DNA from: an uncultured Prevotellaceae bacterium
GTDB taxonomy: Bacteria; Bacteroidota; Bacteroidia; Bacteroidales; Muribaculaceae
Length of the DNA: 64,000 nt
Direction: 5' to 3'
Assembly (NCBI GenBank): GCA_900316835.1
Contig: ONEL01000010.1
Coordinates: 1 to 64,000, forward strand
Each line of letters starts with the position of its first letter. Within the stretch, counting starts at the first letter, position 1. Below are positions 8,443 to 16,340 of the stretch, one piece after another. The notes beneath the pieces were generated by a model. The model saw only the letters and a list, made by a program, of their open reading frames with translations, did no database searches and was not told the DNA's origin. The translations under genes were made by a program, and so were the position numbers.

Positions 8443-8994
8443 ATGAAACTTTCGCCCTTGATAAAAGCAATGCTCGCTGAGCGCTGTGGACACAACATCG
8501 ACACACCTGCCGAGTGCATGGCTCTATCACTTGACATTGAGACAATAACTGGCGAGCACTTGGGTGTCAACACCCTCAAGCGCTTGCTCGGCTTTATTGA
8601 TGACGAGCGCGAGCCACGCATCTCAACCCTCAACATCATAGCACATTACCTGGGACACGACACTTGGCACACCCTAAAGCTGCTCGATGACGATAAGGGC
8701 AACTCCATCTTCAACGAAACAAATGATGAACTACACACCGCCAAGCTCACATCGGGCGCAACAATCGAAATCACCTATAAGCCCAATCGTCGACTGGTTA
8801 TCAAAGCGCTTGGAGGCAACGCTTTCGTTGTTGAGAAGAGTGAACACAGCAAGCTGCGAGTGGGCGACACGCTGCGTCTCGACCACCTGGTGAAAGGCTA
8901 CCCACTACTCGTGAGCGAAGTGCTGAGAGAGGGAACCTCGTTAGGCACGTTCACCGCTGGCAAGGCACAGGGTATCCAGTTCAAACTCTTATAA
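8443..8994 (+). CDS. Putative small regulator paired with the downstream kinase
   Basis: The product has 183 residues with no signal peptide or membrane span. The first about 75 residues contain ITGEHLGVNTLKRLLGFI followed by ISTLNIIAHYLGHDTW. This pattern (TLKRxxG...STLxxIAxYLGxxxW) recurs at the N-terminus of Bacteroidetes regulators and looks helical and HTH-like. The C-terminal half (about 100-183) is beta-rich, ending GTFTAGKAQGIQFKLL, and may be a small ligand or interaction domain. It ends 10 bp before a Ser/Thr kinase gene, so it may be a partner or substrate of that kinase. DNA binding is an inference from the helical pattern only. Confidence 0.7.
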   Translation: MKLSPLIKAMLAERCGHNIDTPAECMALSLDIETITGEHLGVNTLKRLLGFIDDEREPRISTLNIIAHYLGHDTWHTLKLLDDDKGNSIFNETNDELHTAKLTSGATIEITYKPNRRLVIKALGGNAFVVEKSEHSKLRVGDTLRLDHLVKGYPLLVSEVLREGTSLGTFTAGKAQGIQFKLL

Positions 8995-9004
8995 AAAAAC
9001 GACT

Positions 9005-10309
9005 ATGGACTTGTCACAGTTCTCACAAAACCAGGAAATCGATATTGATGCCGAGCGTCTCATTGTGAGCGGTGGCACCAGCCTGTGCTACTGCGTGAAA
9101 CTCTACGGCAAGTTGCACTTCCTCAAGCGCCTCAAGCCTGAGTTTCGCTCCAATCCACGATACGTGGCTGCCATACGCAAGGAATTTGAGACAGGCTACA
9201 ACCTCGACCATCGGCATCTTGTGCGATATGTTGCCTGTGGCGACGACTACATCCTCACTGAGTGGATTGATGGTGTAACTCTCAAAGAGTTTGCCGAGAA
9301 AAATCCCACCTTTTTCAATTACCGCGACAACGTGCGGCGGTTGCTGGGCGAGCTCCTCGACGTGGTGGAGTACCTACACTCGCACCAGATTGTGCACCTT
9401 GACCTAAAGCCCGATAATATTCTTATTACCAGAGTGGGCAACGAGGTCAAGCTCACTGACCTTGGATTCTGTTACACCGACACTTACACCGACACCATGG
9501 GGCAAACATCCTCGTTTGCAGCTCCCGAGCAGCTTGACGGGGGTGGACACGTTGACGAGCGAACCGACATCTATGCCATCGGTAAAATTCTTGGCACTCT
9601 GCCTTGCGCCTCTTCCTATAACCAAATTATTGAGCGTTGCACCAAGCCAACTACCGAAGACCGATACCAAAGCATTGACGAGCTTAGGCAGAACTTGAAC
9701 GGGCACCGTGGCAAGTGGAAATGGACTGCTTTTATTCTGGCACTGTTGTGTCTCATAGGATTTGCCTTTTGGGTGTTATCTCCATTCACTAATGAAACAG
9801 TCGAGTTAAAGACCACCGATACTACATCAGTTTACAGTAATAATAACGACACCGTGCCCCCCACAGCAAGCGACAACAATAGCATGACACAAAGTAATCC
9901 CGGTGATATCCCATCCACAACTCATGCTCCATCAATTCCTAAAGCAATGCCCCCAAGCGCCTATGCCCCCAGTGACGTCTCAGCCCCATCGTCTTCTTCG
10001 GCTGCACCCACAAGAGGAGTTCCTGTCAACAAGGGCGCACTGCGCAGCGAGCTTGAAGGCATTGCACGCGCCAGTTATAACAAGTATCTAAAACAATTTG
10101 AGGATAAAAAGGGAATAGATTATCTTGACAACGAGTTGAGAGAGAACAGAACAAAGTATCTTGACGAAGTTGCCGACAAGTTTTTTTATATGTGGAGCAC
10201 AAAATATAAAGACAGGATATCTGAGTATGAATATAATCATCTTGCTGTAGAAGTGATGCATTCCTATATTAATAGACTTGATGAGAGACTCTTTCCTAAC
10301 GGACTTTGA
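9005..10309 (+). CDS. Membrane-anchored Ser/Thr protein kinase
   Basis: The product has 434 residues. The kinase domain spans about 18-235, with Lys41 (FLKRL), Glu60 in the C-helix, catalytic loop HLDLKPDN (131-138; D133, K135, N138), DLG at 152-154 in place of DFG, APEQ 173-176, and RTDIYAIG with D188. The glycine-rich loop is degenerate (SGGTSLCY) and HRD is HLD, but all chemistry residues are present, so it should be active. One membrane span is at about 240-259. A Ser/Thr/Pro-rich linker (262-345) and a charged helical domain (about 350-434) would lie outside the cytoplasm. It is translationally close to the 183-residue regulator upstream. Target and signal are unknown. Confidence 0.88.
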   Translation: MDLSQFSQNQEIDIDAERLIVSGGTSLCYCVKLYGKLHFLKRLKPEFRSNPRYVAAIRKEFETGYNLDHRHLVRYVACGDDYILTEWIDGVTLKEFAEKNPTFFNYRDNVRRLLGELLDVVEYLHSHQIVHLDLKPDNILITRVGNEVKLTDLGFCYTDTYTDTMGQTSSFAAPEQLDGGGHVDERTDIYAIGKILGTLPCASSYNQIIERCTKPTTEDRYQSIDELRQNLNGHRGKWKWTAFILALLCLIGFAFWVLSPFTNETVELKTTDTTSVYSNNNDTVPPTASDNNSMTQSNPGDIPSTTHAPSIPKAMPPSAYAPSDVSAPSSSSAAPTRGVPVNKGALRSELEGIARASYNKYLKQFEDKKGIDYLDNELRENRTKYLDEVADKFFYMWSTKYKDRISEYEYNHLAVEVMHSYINRLDERLFPNGL

Positions 10310-10430
10310 TTTTGGACAAAATGGATGGCGCATATTTGCGTTTTTGCCACTATCTTTGACAATTGCAAAGAAAATTGCACCAAAAGCATAAATTTTTGCA
10401 CTAACGGAGCGTTTTTTCACCGAAATTTGT

Positions 10431-10438
10431 TATCTTTG
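10431..10438 (+). promoter_or_regulatory. -7 element upstream of the 6S-like RNA
   Basis: TATCTTTG followed by CA is a strong TAnnTTTG match. A transcript starting about 7 bp downstream would run into the long hairpin RNA at 10490-10685. Confidence 0.65.
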
Positions 10439-10489
10439 CAACGCATGGGGTTTGCGCCCCTGCAATGACATATTAGAGACAGCGAATTT

Positions 10490-10685
10490 CGCTTTATTCT
10501 TACTATGCGTAATCTTGGACAATTACCGCAGTTGGTGATACAAGGATAAAGAGGAAAGACGCTCCTTCTTTGGCGTATATATAGCTGCCACAGAGCGGCG
10601 CATTATATATACTCCCAAAGTGGAGTTGATGTTCCAATTATCGTGTATCACCGGGAGTCCAAGCCCACGCATAGTGCGATAAGCG
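10490..10685 (+). ncRNA. ssrS: 6S-like RNA (long hairpin with central bulge)
   Basis: The region folds into one long interrupted hairpin. CGCTT (10490-10494) pairs with AAGCG (10681-10685). ACTATGCGT (10502-10510) pairs with ACGCATAGT (10666-10674), and CTTGGAC (10514-10520) with GTCCAAG (10656-10662). After an asymmetric open region, GGTGATAC (10534-10541) pairs with GTATCACC (10645-10652), GGATAA with TTATC, CTCC, CTTTGG and GTATATATA with their complements, and CTGCC with GGCG near the tip. A closing stem, central bubble and long terminal stem of about 190 nt is the 6S RNA architecture; 6S mimics an open promoter and binds RNA polymerase. There is no long ORF. A T-rich run follows at about 10701-10712. 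The identity is inferred from structure, not from a covariance search. Confidence 0.75.
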
Positions 10686-10764
10686 AGAACCATCAGCTCC
10701 CTTTCTTTTTTTGTGCCTCATCCACCACCAGCACACCTTAAAACCAAATGGACAAAATGGACGC

Positions 10765-10794
10765 TTGGCTCCTCAAAACAATGACGTAACTTTG
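10765..10794 (+). promoter_or_regulatory. Promoter of the AT-rich exported-protein cluster
   Basis: TTG at 10765-10767 and TAACTTTG at 10787-10794 are 19 bp apart, 40 bp upstream of the start at 10834. This is the best promoter seen ahead of the whole 10.8-17.2 kb block. Confidence 0.7.
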
Positions 10795-10833
10795 AAAACA
10801 AAATAGATTTTTAACTAAAGAAACAAAAGAATT

Positions 10834-12528
10834 ATGAAGAAAAAGATTTTATTTACATTGCTGATAATGGGAATTCTACCAACAATAGGATTCTCAAAAG
10901 CAAAGATTACAAGTGAAAATGAAAAATATCGCAGAAACTCTTTATGTACATTTTTTAGTCTTTACAATTTTGTAGATGTTTACAATGAAAATGCTCTCAG
11001 CAAAATGTCACATGTTCTTAACTACTATGAAGTCCCTGATAAGTTTGATGACATTACCGTTGGAGATAGATTTGTAAATCTGAAAAATATTGAGGTCAAA
11101 GAAGAGTATCTTAAAATAGTTGATCCTAACTGGAAAGATAAATCAAAAAAGAAAGGTGGTTTCTTGGGATTTATGGGTGATGTCCTTGACAATTTGGGTT
11201 CAAAAGAAGAAAGAGAAGCAAGAGAAAAGCTAAAAAAGGTTGGTGACATGTGGAGTTTTATGGATTCACATACAGAAGTCATTTCAGCATCTTCTCAAGA
11301 AGAGTATGACAGAAACACAGTAGAAACAGCCGCAAAAATTTGCAAGTATTTGGTTGACAACAAAATTGCCAACAAGTTGATTGCAAAATGGTTCAATGCA
11401 AAGAGTACGAAAATAAATGGTTCCTACTATGATTTATCTTATATTCAAGACCGTGGTTCTTATAATGCGAGTGAGCTTGATGTAATGCGCGCTCTTGAGT
11501 CTAATCGTAAATGGGCAATCTTAGAAGATGCTGGAATGGAATTAATTCCTCATACATTCATTTCTTTTACCGAATATGAGATTATGGATACAAGAAAATA
11601 CCTTGAGAAGAAAGATCAGGTATATGAATTAGGGAAAAAATATTGGGCTGCAAAAAATGCAGAATTAGATAAATATTCAAAAAAGAGTTCATCAGAGTCT
11701 TCCTCAAAGCAGGATAAGAAGTCTGAGAAGAAAAATGGTATGTCATTAGGAGGTTTTCTTTCCTCTATTGGTATAAAGAAGATGACCCCAGCAGAAGAAA
11801 TGGAATACAAAAGACGTAAATTAGAGAATGCAGTTGGATTTTATGTGACTTCAACTACCTATCTATTCCAACTTGTGTGGAATAAACAGATTCAAGATAT
11901 ATTTATCAGGGACTATTGGGATGCTGATGTATCCAAATTATTAAACAGCGATGTTTTCCAATTAAGATATTTAGGTGACTCAAGAAACCTTGTGAAGAAT
12001 AATTCAGAATTTGACATAAAATTTGAAGCACCCAATGAAACGACAAATAATTCTTCACAAAACTTTTTAAAAGCCCTTTTCGGAGAAGCGAAAGATTTTT
12101 TTGATAATAATAATCGTCGCAGTCAATTAACAAAACAGGAAATAAATACAATACTTGCTGGACAATCTATTACTCAATCAATTGATAAAACATTCGCTGA
12201 CTTACAAAAGAATCATGAAGAATTTAGAGTTAAGGCTCCTTTAATTGATGTGGAAAAAAATAAAATTACTGCTTTCATTGGCATGAAAGAGGGGGTTACA
12301 TCTAAAACAAAATTTGAGGTTCTTGAAAAGGTGTTTGATGAGAAAAAAGGCACTTTCAAGTATAACAAAGTAGGAACCCTTAAAGTTGATGGTAAGCGCA
12401 TCTGGGACAATAGATTTAAATTGATAGAAGATGATGAAGATAAAAATAAAGAGAATATTGATAGAACTTTTTTAAAAGGCGATGCGGGAAAACTTGCACC
12501 AGGCATGTTTATTAGACAAACAAAATAA
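10834..12528 (+). CDS. Exported protein of unknown function, first gene of AT-rich cluster
   Basis: The product has 564 residues with a signal peptide (about 1-21; MKKKILFTLLIMGILPTIGF). The body is Lys/Glu/Asn-rich and probably largely helical. There are low-complexity charged patches at about 108-135 and 277-305 (runs of Ser and Lys), and the related phrases GGFLGFMGDVLDNLGSKEE and SLGGFLSSIGIKKMTPAEE appear in both. The C-terminal about 90 residues form a distinct beta-rich domain starting ITAFIGMKEGVTSKTKFEVLE. That phrase recalls domains in Bacteroidetes CsgG/LPP20-type envelope proteins, a weak recollection. AAA, AGA and TTA codons dominate, unlike genes outside the cluster. Function is unknown. 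Confidence 0.75.
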   Translation: MKKKILFTLLIMGILPTIGFSKAKITSENEKYRRNSLCTFFSLYNFVDVYNENALSKMSHVLNYYEVPDKFDDITVGDRFVNLKNIEVKEEYLKIVDPNWKDKSKKKGGFLGFMGDVLDNLGSKEEREAREKLKKVGDMWSFMDSHTEVISASSQEEYDRNTVETAAKICKYLVDNKIANKLIAKWFNAKSTKINGSYYDLSYIQDRGSYNASELDVMRALESNRKWAILEDAGMELIPHTFISFTEYEIMDTRKYLEKKDQVYELGKKYWAAKNAELDKYSKKSSSESSSKQDKKSEKKNGMSLGGFLSSIGIKKMTPAEEMEYKRRKLENAVGFYVTSTTYLFQLVWNKQIQDIFIRDYWDADVSKLLNSDVFQLRYLGDSRNLVKNNSEFDIKFEAPNETTNNSSQNFLKALFGEAKDFFDNNNRRSQLTKQEINTILAGQSITQSIDKTFADLQKNHEEFRVKAPLIDVEKNKITAFIGMKEGVTSKTKFEVLEKVFDEKKGTFKYNKVGTLKVDGKRIWDNRFKLIEDDEDKNKENIDRTFLKGDAGKLAPGMFIRQTK

Positions 12529-12538
12529 TTAAATCAAT

Positions 12539-12620
12539 GATCCCTAAAGTAGATAGGTACTCATTATGTTTACAAAAAATATTTATTATTGATTAATGTG
12601 TACGTATCTAATTTAGGATC
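12539..12620. repeat. Imperfect inverted repeat in intergenic gap
   Basis: 12539-12560 (GATCCCTAAAGTAGATAGG and so on) pairs with 12600-12620, with about 18 of 21 positions complementary, around a 39-nt AT-rich loop. It lies between the first and second genes of the cluster and could be an attenuator, an RNA-processing hairpin or a remnant of an insertion. Confidence 0.55.
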
Positions 12621-12632
12621 TTAAAACAAATC

Positions 12633-13121
12633 ATGAGAATACTATTAACGCTATTGCTGGCTCTCTCTATGATTCCCTTTAATAGCTACTCCAAGAGTAA
12701 AGAGCCTCCATTTCATTGCGAACTTGAAATGGCCGAGATTGGAAAAGCTGGAACTGTCGTTGCTAAATTATGGGTCTACTCTAAATCCAAAAAAATTAAT
12801 GAGGAAACCATTATTAAGAATGCAATTCTCGGAATATGTTTTAATGGCGTTCAGCCTAATGAAAGCAGGCGCATGCGGGGCATGAGACCTCTTATTGAAG
12901 GTGTTTACGAAGATTATAAAGATTATTTTGAAAACTTTTTTAGTTCTCAGGATTATCAAAGATTTGTGCGAATTGGACTTGATGGCTATGCTGAGCAAGG
13001 CGATCTTATCAAGGTAAAAAAACAATATAAGGTAGGACGAATTGTTGTTATTCATCTCTCGGATTTAAGAAAGCGATTGGAGGATGACAATGTTATAAGA
13101 AGTTTAACTAATGGATTCTAA
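12633..13121 (+). CDS. Exported small protein of unknown function
   Basis: The product has 162 residues. A signal peptide (about 1-20; LLALSMIPFNSYS) precedes a mixed alpha/beta domain: HCELEMAEIGKAGTVVAKLW, then a central Arg/Met-rich patch (ESRRMRGMRPLIEG) and IVVIHLSDLRKRLEDD near the end. I do not recognise a family. It is followed almost immediately by the VVPSDYYC-type gene. A 92-bp stretch of its 3' end reappears at 17253-17345, where it forms part of a segmental duplication. Confidence 0.7.
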   Translation: MRILLTLLLALSMIPFNSYSKSKEPPFHCELEMAEIGKAGTVVAKLWVYSKSKKINEETIIKNAILGICFNGVQPNESRRMRGMRPLIEGVYEDYKDYFENFFSSQDYQRFVRIGLDGYAEQGDLIKVKKQYKVGRIVVIHLSDLRKRLEDDNVIRSLTNGF

Positions 13122-13122
13122 A

Positions 13123-14031
13123 ATGAAGAAAAACCTATTACTAATGGTGGTAGTTTGGGTTTGGGCTATTGCCGTTGTGCCAAGCGATTATTATTGTCAA
13201 CAGCATGGATATTATATGTCTTCGGTGGTTGACGGTAAAACTGAAAGATATCCAGACTACCAAAAAGCATTGCAAAACGACTTTGAACTCAATACGGCAA
13301 TTACTGTTATGGGTCAAATAATGGCCGACAGAGGCTTTCCTTTAAAACTGCTGGAACAAGAAATAAAGACCATAAACGAGCAAGATGCCGAGGATGAAAT
13401 GTTAACATCTAAGAGTGGTGGTGAAATTGCTGAAACGCCTTATGACAGACTCAAGAAGAAGGCTAAATGCGATATTATTCTTCAACTTGGATGGAAAATC
13501 AATCATTTTGGCCCAAGGTATTCCTTAACCTTCAACTTACAAGGAATTGATGCCTACACAAATAAGCAAATTGTAGCCTGTCAAGGCACAGGAGAACCCA
13601 CTTATTCGGCAGAACTACCCATTCTTATTGAGGAATCAGTGGTAAATAACCTTGAGACCTTTAATTATCAATTACAAAATCATTTTAATGATATGATGGC
13701 CAATGGTCGAGAAGTGTCGGTTAACATTAAAAGATGGGATAATGCTCCATTTGACTTGGAAACCGAGTTTGGTGACAGGGAATTGGGAGAAATAATTGAA
13801 GATTGGATGGCTGATAATACTGTTAGTGGAAGGTTTAATACAGTTGATGCCACCGAAAATATGTTGGTCTTCCAACAAGTTAGAATTCCACTTTATGATG
13901 AAAGAGGACGAGCCAATGACACTAGGAGATGGAGCCGCGGTCTCGTTAATATGCTTAAAGGATTGGGAATTACTAGTAAGCTGACAACGAAAGGCCTAGG
14001 GCAAGCATCCATAATTATAGGAGGAAAGTAG
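13123..14031 (+). CDS. Exported VVPSDYYC-type protein (DUF6175-like)
   Basis: The product has 302 residues from the ATG at 13123. An in-frame ATG at 13111 would overlap the upstream gene by 11 bp, and the shorter form gives a better signal peptide (MKKNLLLMVVVWVWAIA). The mature start VVPSDYYCQQHGYY, the body motif AKCDIILQLGWKINHFGP (about 125-142) and the end GLGQASIIIGGK resemble an uncharacterised Bacteroidetes family that I recall as DUF6175; this was not checked. The domain is alpha/beta with a C-terminal strand, probably periplasmic. A broken second copy lies at 17338-17818 and shares two nearly identical segments with this gene. The next gene starts 2 bp after the stop, so they are co-transcribed. 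Confidence 0.8.
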   Translation: MKKNLLLMVVVWVWAIAVVPSDYYCQQHGYYMSSVVDGKTERYPDYQKALQNDFELNTAITVMGQIMADRGFPLKLLEQEIKTINEQDAEDEMLTSKSGGEIAETPYDRLKKKAKCDIILQLGWKINHFGPRYSLTFNLQGIDAYTNKQIVACQGTGEPTYSAELPILIEESVVNNLETFNYQLQNHFNDMMANGREVSVNIKRWDNAPFDLETEFGDRELGEIIEDWMADNTVSGRFNTVDATENMLVFQQVRIPLYDERGRANDTRRWSRGLVNMLKGLGITSKLTTKGLGQASIIIGGK

Positions 14032-14033
14032 CA

Positions 14034-15086
14034 ATGATGAAGCGACTATTATTTATATTCTATATTTTGCTTATGGGACCGTGCATGATGGCTCAAATTC
14101 AGCTCACGCCCTATTTACCCGATGAACTTGCACAAAAGTCACCTGAAACTTATCGTTTGCTGATTAATAAGTTGAACAATTTGATTTCACAAAATGGACT
14201 GGTCATCTCAGGCAATTCAGAACGATTTATTCTAACATGTAACTGTGTTGAGGTGTCGAAGCACATTGTGCCAGGTGCTCCCAATAAATATGCTTATGTC
14301 ATGGATTGCAATTTTTATATAGGTGATGGTGTGTCGGGTGTGAAATATGCGAGCATAAGTGTACCTACAAAAGGTGTGGGCAACAGTGAGAGCAAAGCTT
14401 ATATGAATGCTATTAAGAACTTGAGAACTCAATCTCCATTGATTTCTGATTTTTTGAACAATGGTACAAATCGTATTATCGATTATTATGAGCGACAGAG
14501 TCAAGGCATTTTCTCAAGCGCTAAAGCTTGCATGGCCAATGGAGACTACCAGCAAGCAACCTATCTGTTGAATTTAGTACCTCAAGGTTGTTCCCATTTT
14601 GATGAGGCACAGGAGTTGCTTGTTGATGTGTTTAACCAAATGAATGAGGCTGATAGTAGAAAACTACTGATGCAAGCTAAAGGACTATGGGCAGCAAACC
14701 AGAATCAAGCAACTGCAAATCAAGCCGTTGATATTTTGTCGCAGATTGAGCCGTTTGCTTCAAGCTATAACGAGGCACAGGATTTAATAAAAAGCATATA
14801 TAGCAAGATTGATGTCATAAACAAAAGAACTTGGAATGAGTATGTCAGGAATCAGGAGCATCAGCGCAAAATGGAGAAACTTGAGGTGAAAGCTCAAATG
14901 GAGAGAGACAAGCAAAATGCCAAAATTCGTGAAACATCAATAAAAGCAGCAGCAGCTGTATCGACTCAAAGAATTAAAGCGAATGCTGCTGTAAATGCAC
15001 AAAAAATCAGAGCCGCCCGTGATGTTGCTGTAGCCTATGCCCTAACTAGGCCACGTGTTGTTTATCATGTTCATGGCTGGTATTAA
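14034..15086 (+). CDS. Exported protein with helical repeat and basic C-terminal coil
   Basis: The product has 350 residues. A signal peptide (about 1-21, ending CMMAQ) is followed by an alpha/beta domain (about 22-150) with IPTKG-like loops. A region at about 155-255 has two TPR-like units (SAKACMANGDYQQATYLLNLVPQ and the segment around AKGLWAANQNQATANQA). From about 268 on there is a strongly charged Lys/Glu/Ala coiled coil, ending in a basic tail (RPRVVYHVHGWY). A second ATG at 14037 is also possible. It sits 2 bp after the preceding gene. The likely location is the periplasm or outer-membrane inner face. Function is unknown. Confidence 0.75.
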   Translation: MMKRLLFIFYILLMGPCMMAQIQLTPYLPDELAQKSPETYRLLINKLNNLISQNGLVISGNSERFILTCNCVEVSKHIVPGAPNKYAYVMDCNFYIGDGVSGVKYASISVPTKGVGNSESKAYMNAIKNLRTQSPLISDFLNNGTNRIIDYYERQSQGIFSSAKACMANGDYQQATYLLNLVPQGCSHFDEAQELLVDVFNQMNEADSRKLLMQAKGLWAANQNQATANQAVDILSQIEPFASSYNEAQDLIKSIYSKIDVINKRTWNEYVRNQEHQRKMEKLEVKAQMERDKQNAKIRETSIKAAAAVSTQRIKANAAVNAQKIRAARDVAVAYALTRPRVVYHVHGWY

Positions 15087-15124
15087 AACAGCAAATTGTA
15101 ATCAAGGAAATGCCCTCAAAATGC

Positions 15125-15164
15125 CCTCAAGGGGGTGTTATCAATGCAGGGCATTCTCTTGAGG
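15125..15164 (+). terminator. Stem-loop after 14034-15086
   Basis: CCTCAAG (15125-15131) pairs with CTTGAGG (15158-15164). A T-run (CGTTTTTTTC) follows about 7 nt later. An alternative stem ATGCCCT/AGGGCAT overlaps it. A related sequence, TTGAGGACA, recurs in the inverted repeat at 17839-17896. Confidence 0.55.
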
Positions 15165-15217
15165 ACAAATCGTTTTTTTCTCGATAAAACAATTTATTAA
15201 CATTAAAAAAATTAGTT

Positions 15218-15781
15218 ATGAAGAATTTCATTATTCCTATGTGTGCTATTCTATTATTAGCTACTTCGTGCCGAAGCACTAAAAACTTTTTTAAGAAAAC
15301 TGATGTAGAGCAAAACATCAACATTGAGCAAGTTGAACCCGAGAGCGTATCGGTAACCACTGATGGTAAAAAATCATTTGTTTATCAATCGGTGGACAAG
15401 ACTGTAAAACTGCCCACTAACTTTGATGTAACAAAAACAATAGCCGACTTACAGGTTATGCCTAATAGAGTTGAGTACTCTTGCTCCTATAATAGTAATG
15501 ATGATGCTAATAATCGTAAAGCTGCCGTAAACTATGCCATAAGTCAAGCTCTTAGAATTAATGGCAATGCCGACGTAATGGTTGAACCTAAGTATGAAAT
15601 ACAAACCGAAAATGGACATATAATATCAGTGAAAGTCAGTGGATATGTTGCAAATTATTGCAATTTCCGCACAGCAACACATGAAGACCTGAAATTGCTA
15701 AAAGAAGGTAATAATAAAATACAAGTTGTTCCTAAAGCACAGCTAGAATCCCCTGGGAAGACCGACATAACTAACCCCTAA
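15218..15781 (+). CDS. Lipoprotein of unknown function
   Basis: The product has 187 residues. The lipobox LLLATSC18 after a short signal predicts a lipid-anchored envelope protein. The mature part begins with a Lys/Asn-rich linker. A domain of about 110 residues follows, with AAVNYAISQALRINGNADVMVEPKYEI and VSGYVANYCNFRTATHEDL. That pattern (helix, then a paired strand ending in a conserved NYRNFR-like loop) appears in many Bacteroides lipoproteins. It follows the hairpin at 15125-15164, so it may have its own promoter; no clear TAnnTTTG was found. Function is unknown. Confidence 0.75.
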   Translation: MKNFIIPMCAILLLATSCRSTKNFFKKTDVEQNINIEQVEPESVSVTTDGKKSFVYQSVDKTVKLPTNFDVTKTIADLQVMPNRVEYSCSYNSNDDANNRKAAVNYAISQALRINGNADVMVEPKYEIQTENGHIISVKVSGYVANYCNFRTATHEDLKLLKEGNNKIQVVPKAQLESPGKTDITNP

Positions 15782-15816
15782 ACATATTAAAACCGCAACT
15801 CAAAAAAGATAAAATT

Positions 15817-16311
15817 ATGAAACAAGTTAAATTCTTATTGTTGGCACTGGTCGTGGCGCTGATGGGCATCTCGCTCACCGCTTGTGGCGATGATAACGAC
15901 GAGCCCACACCCCAAGGGCAAGAGAATAATACTATAACAATTAAATACAAAGGATATGATGATGTTGACAAATATTATGTTTTTAATGCTTATTGGGACT
16001 ATGAGAGTCAGAAAGATGAAACTAGGTTTTGGGCCACCTTTAAGGAGAAAAGCGACGACATTATTCCTGATTACGAACTTTGGTTTTCAGTGAAAGGAAA
16101 CATTGGCAAAACTGGGGTGGTGAATTTAATTGATATTACTTTTTCATCGATGTTTACATCAATATTTGACCGCACTCCTCACGATCAGTCGGGTGGGCAA
16201 GCACTGGTGAAATCGATTAAAGGCGACAAAATCACCTTGGTATTTAAAGATGTGAAATATGGCAACGCCACATTAAATGGCGAGGTCACTTTTACTTATG
16301 ATCAAATTTAA
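15817..16311 (+). CDS. Lipoprotein of unknown function
   Basis: The product has 164 residues. The signal peptide has lipobox SLTAC23, followed by an acidic linker (GDDNDEPTPQGQEN) typical of surface-exposed Bacteroidetes lipoproteins. The body is beta-rich (TITIKYKGYDDVDKYYVF and GEVTFTYDQI at the end), suggesting a small barrel or sandwich. It starts 35 bp after the previous lipoprotein and ends 29 bp before the next, so the three lipoprotein genes are probably one transcript. No specific function can be read. Confidence 0.75.
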   Translation: MKQVKFLLLALVVALMGISLTACGDDNDEPTPQGQENNTITIKYKGYDDVDKYYVFNAYWDYESQKDETRFWATFKEKSDDIIPDYELWFSVKGNIGKTGVVNLIDITFSSMFTSIFDRTPHDQSGGQALVKSIKGDKITLVFKDVKYGNATLNGEVTFTYDQI

Positions 16312-16340
16312 AGTAAACCATGTTTAATAAATTAACTATT

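Noticed and set aside
10534..10662. RNase P or tmRNA
   Set aside because: GAGGAAAG at 10551 recalls RNase P, but the conserved ACAGAA element and size are absent; there is no tRNA-like end or tag frame for tmRNA. The single long hairpin fits 6S better.
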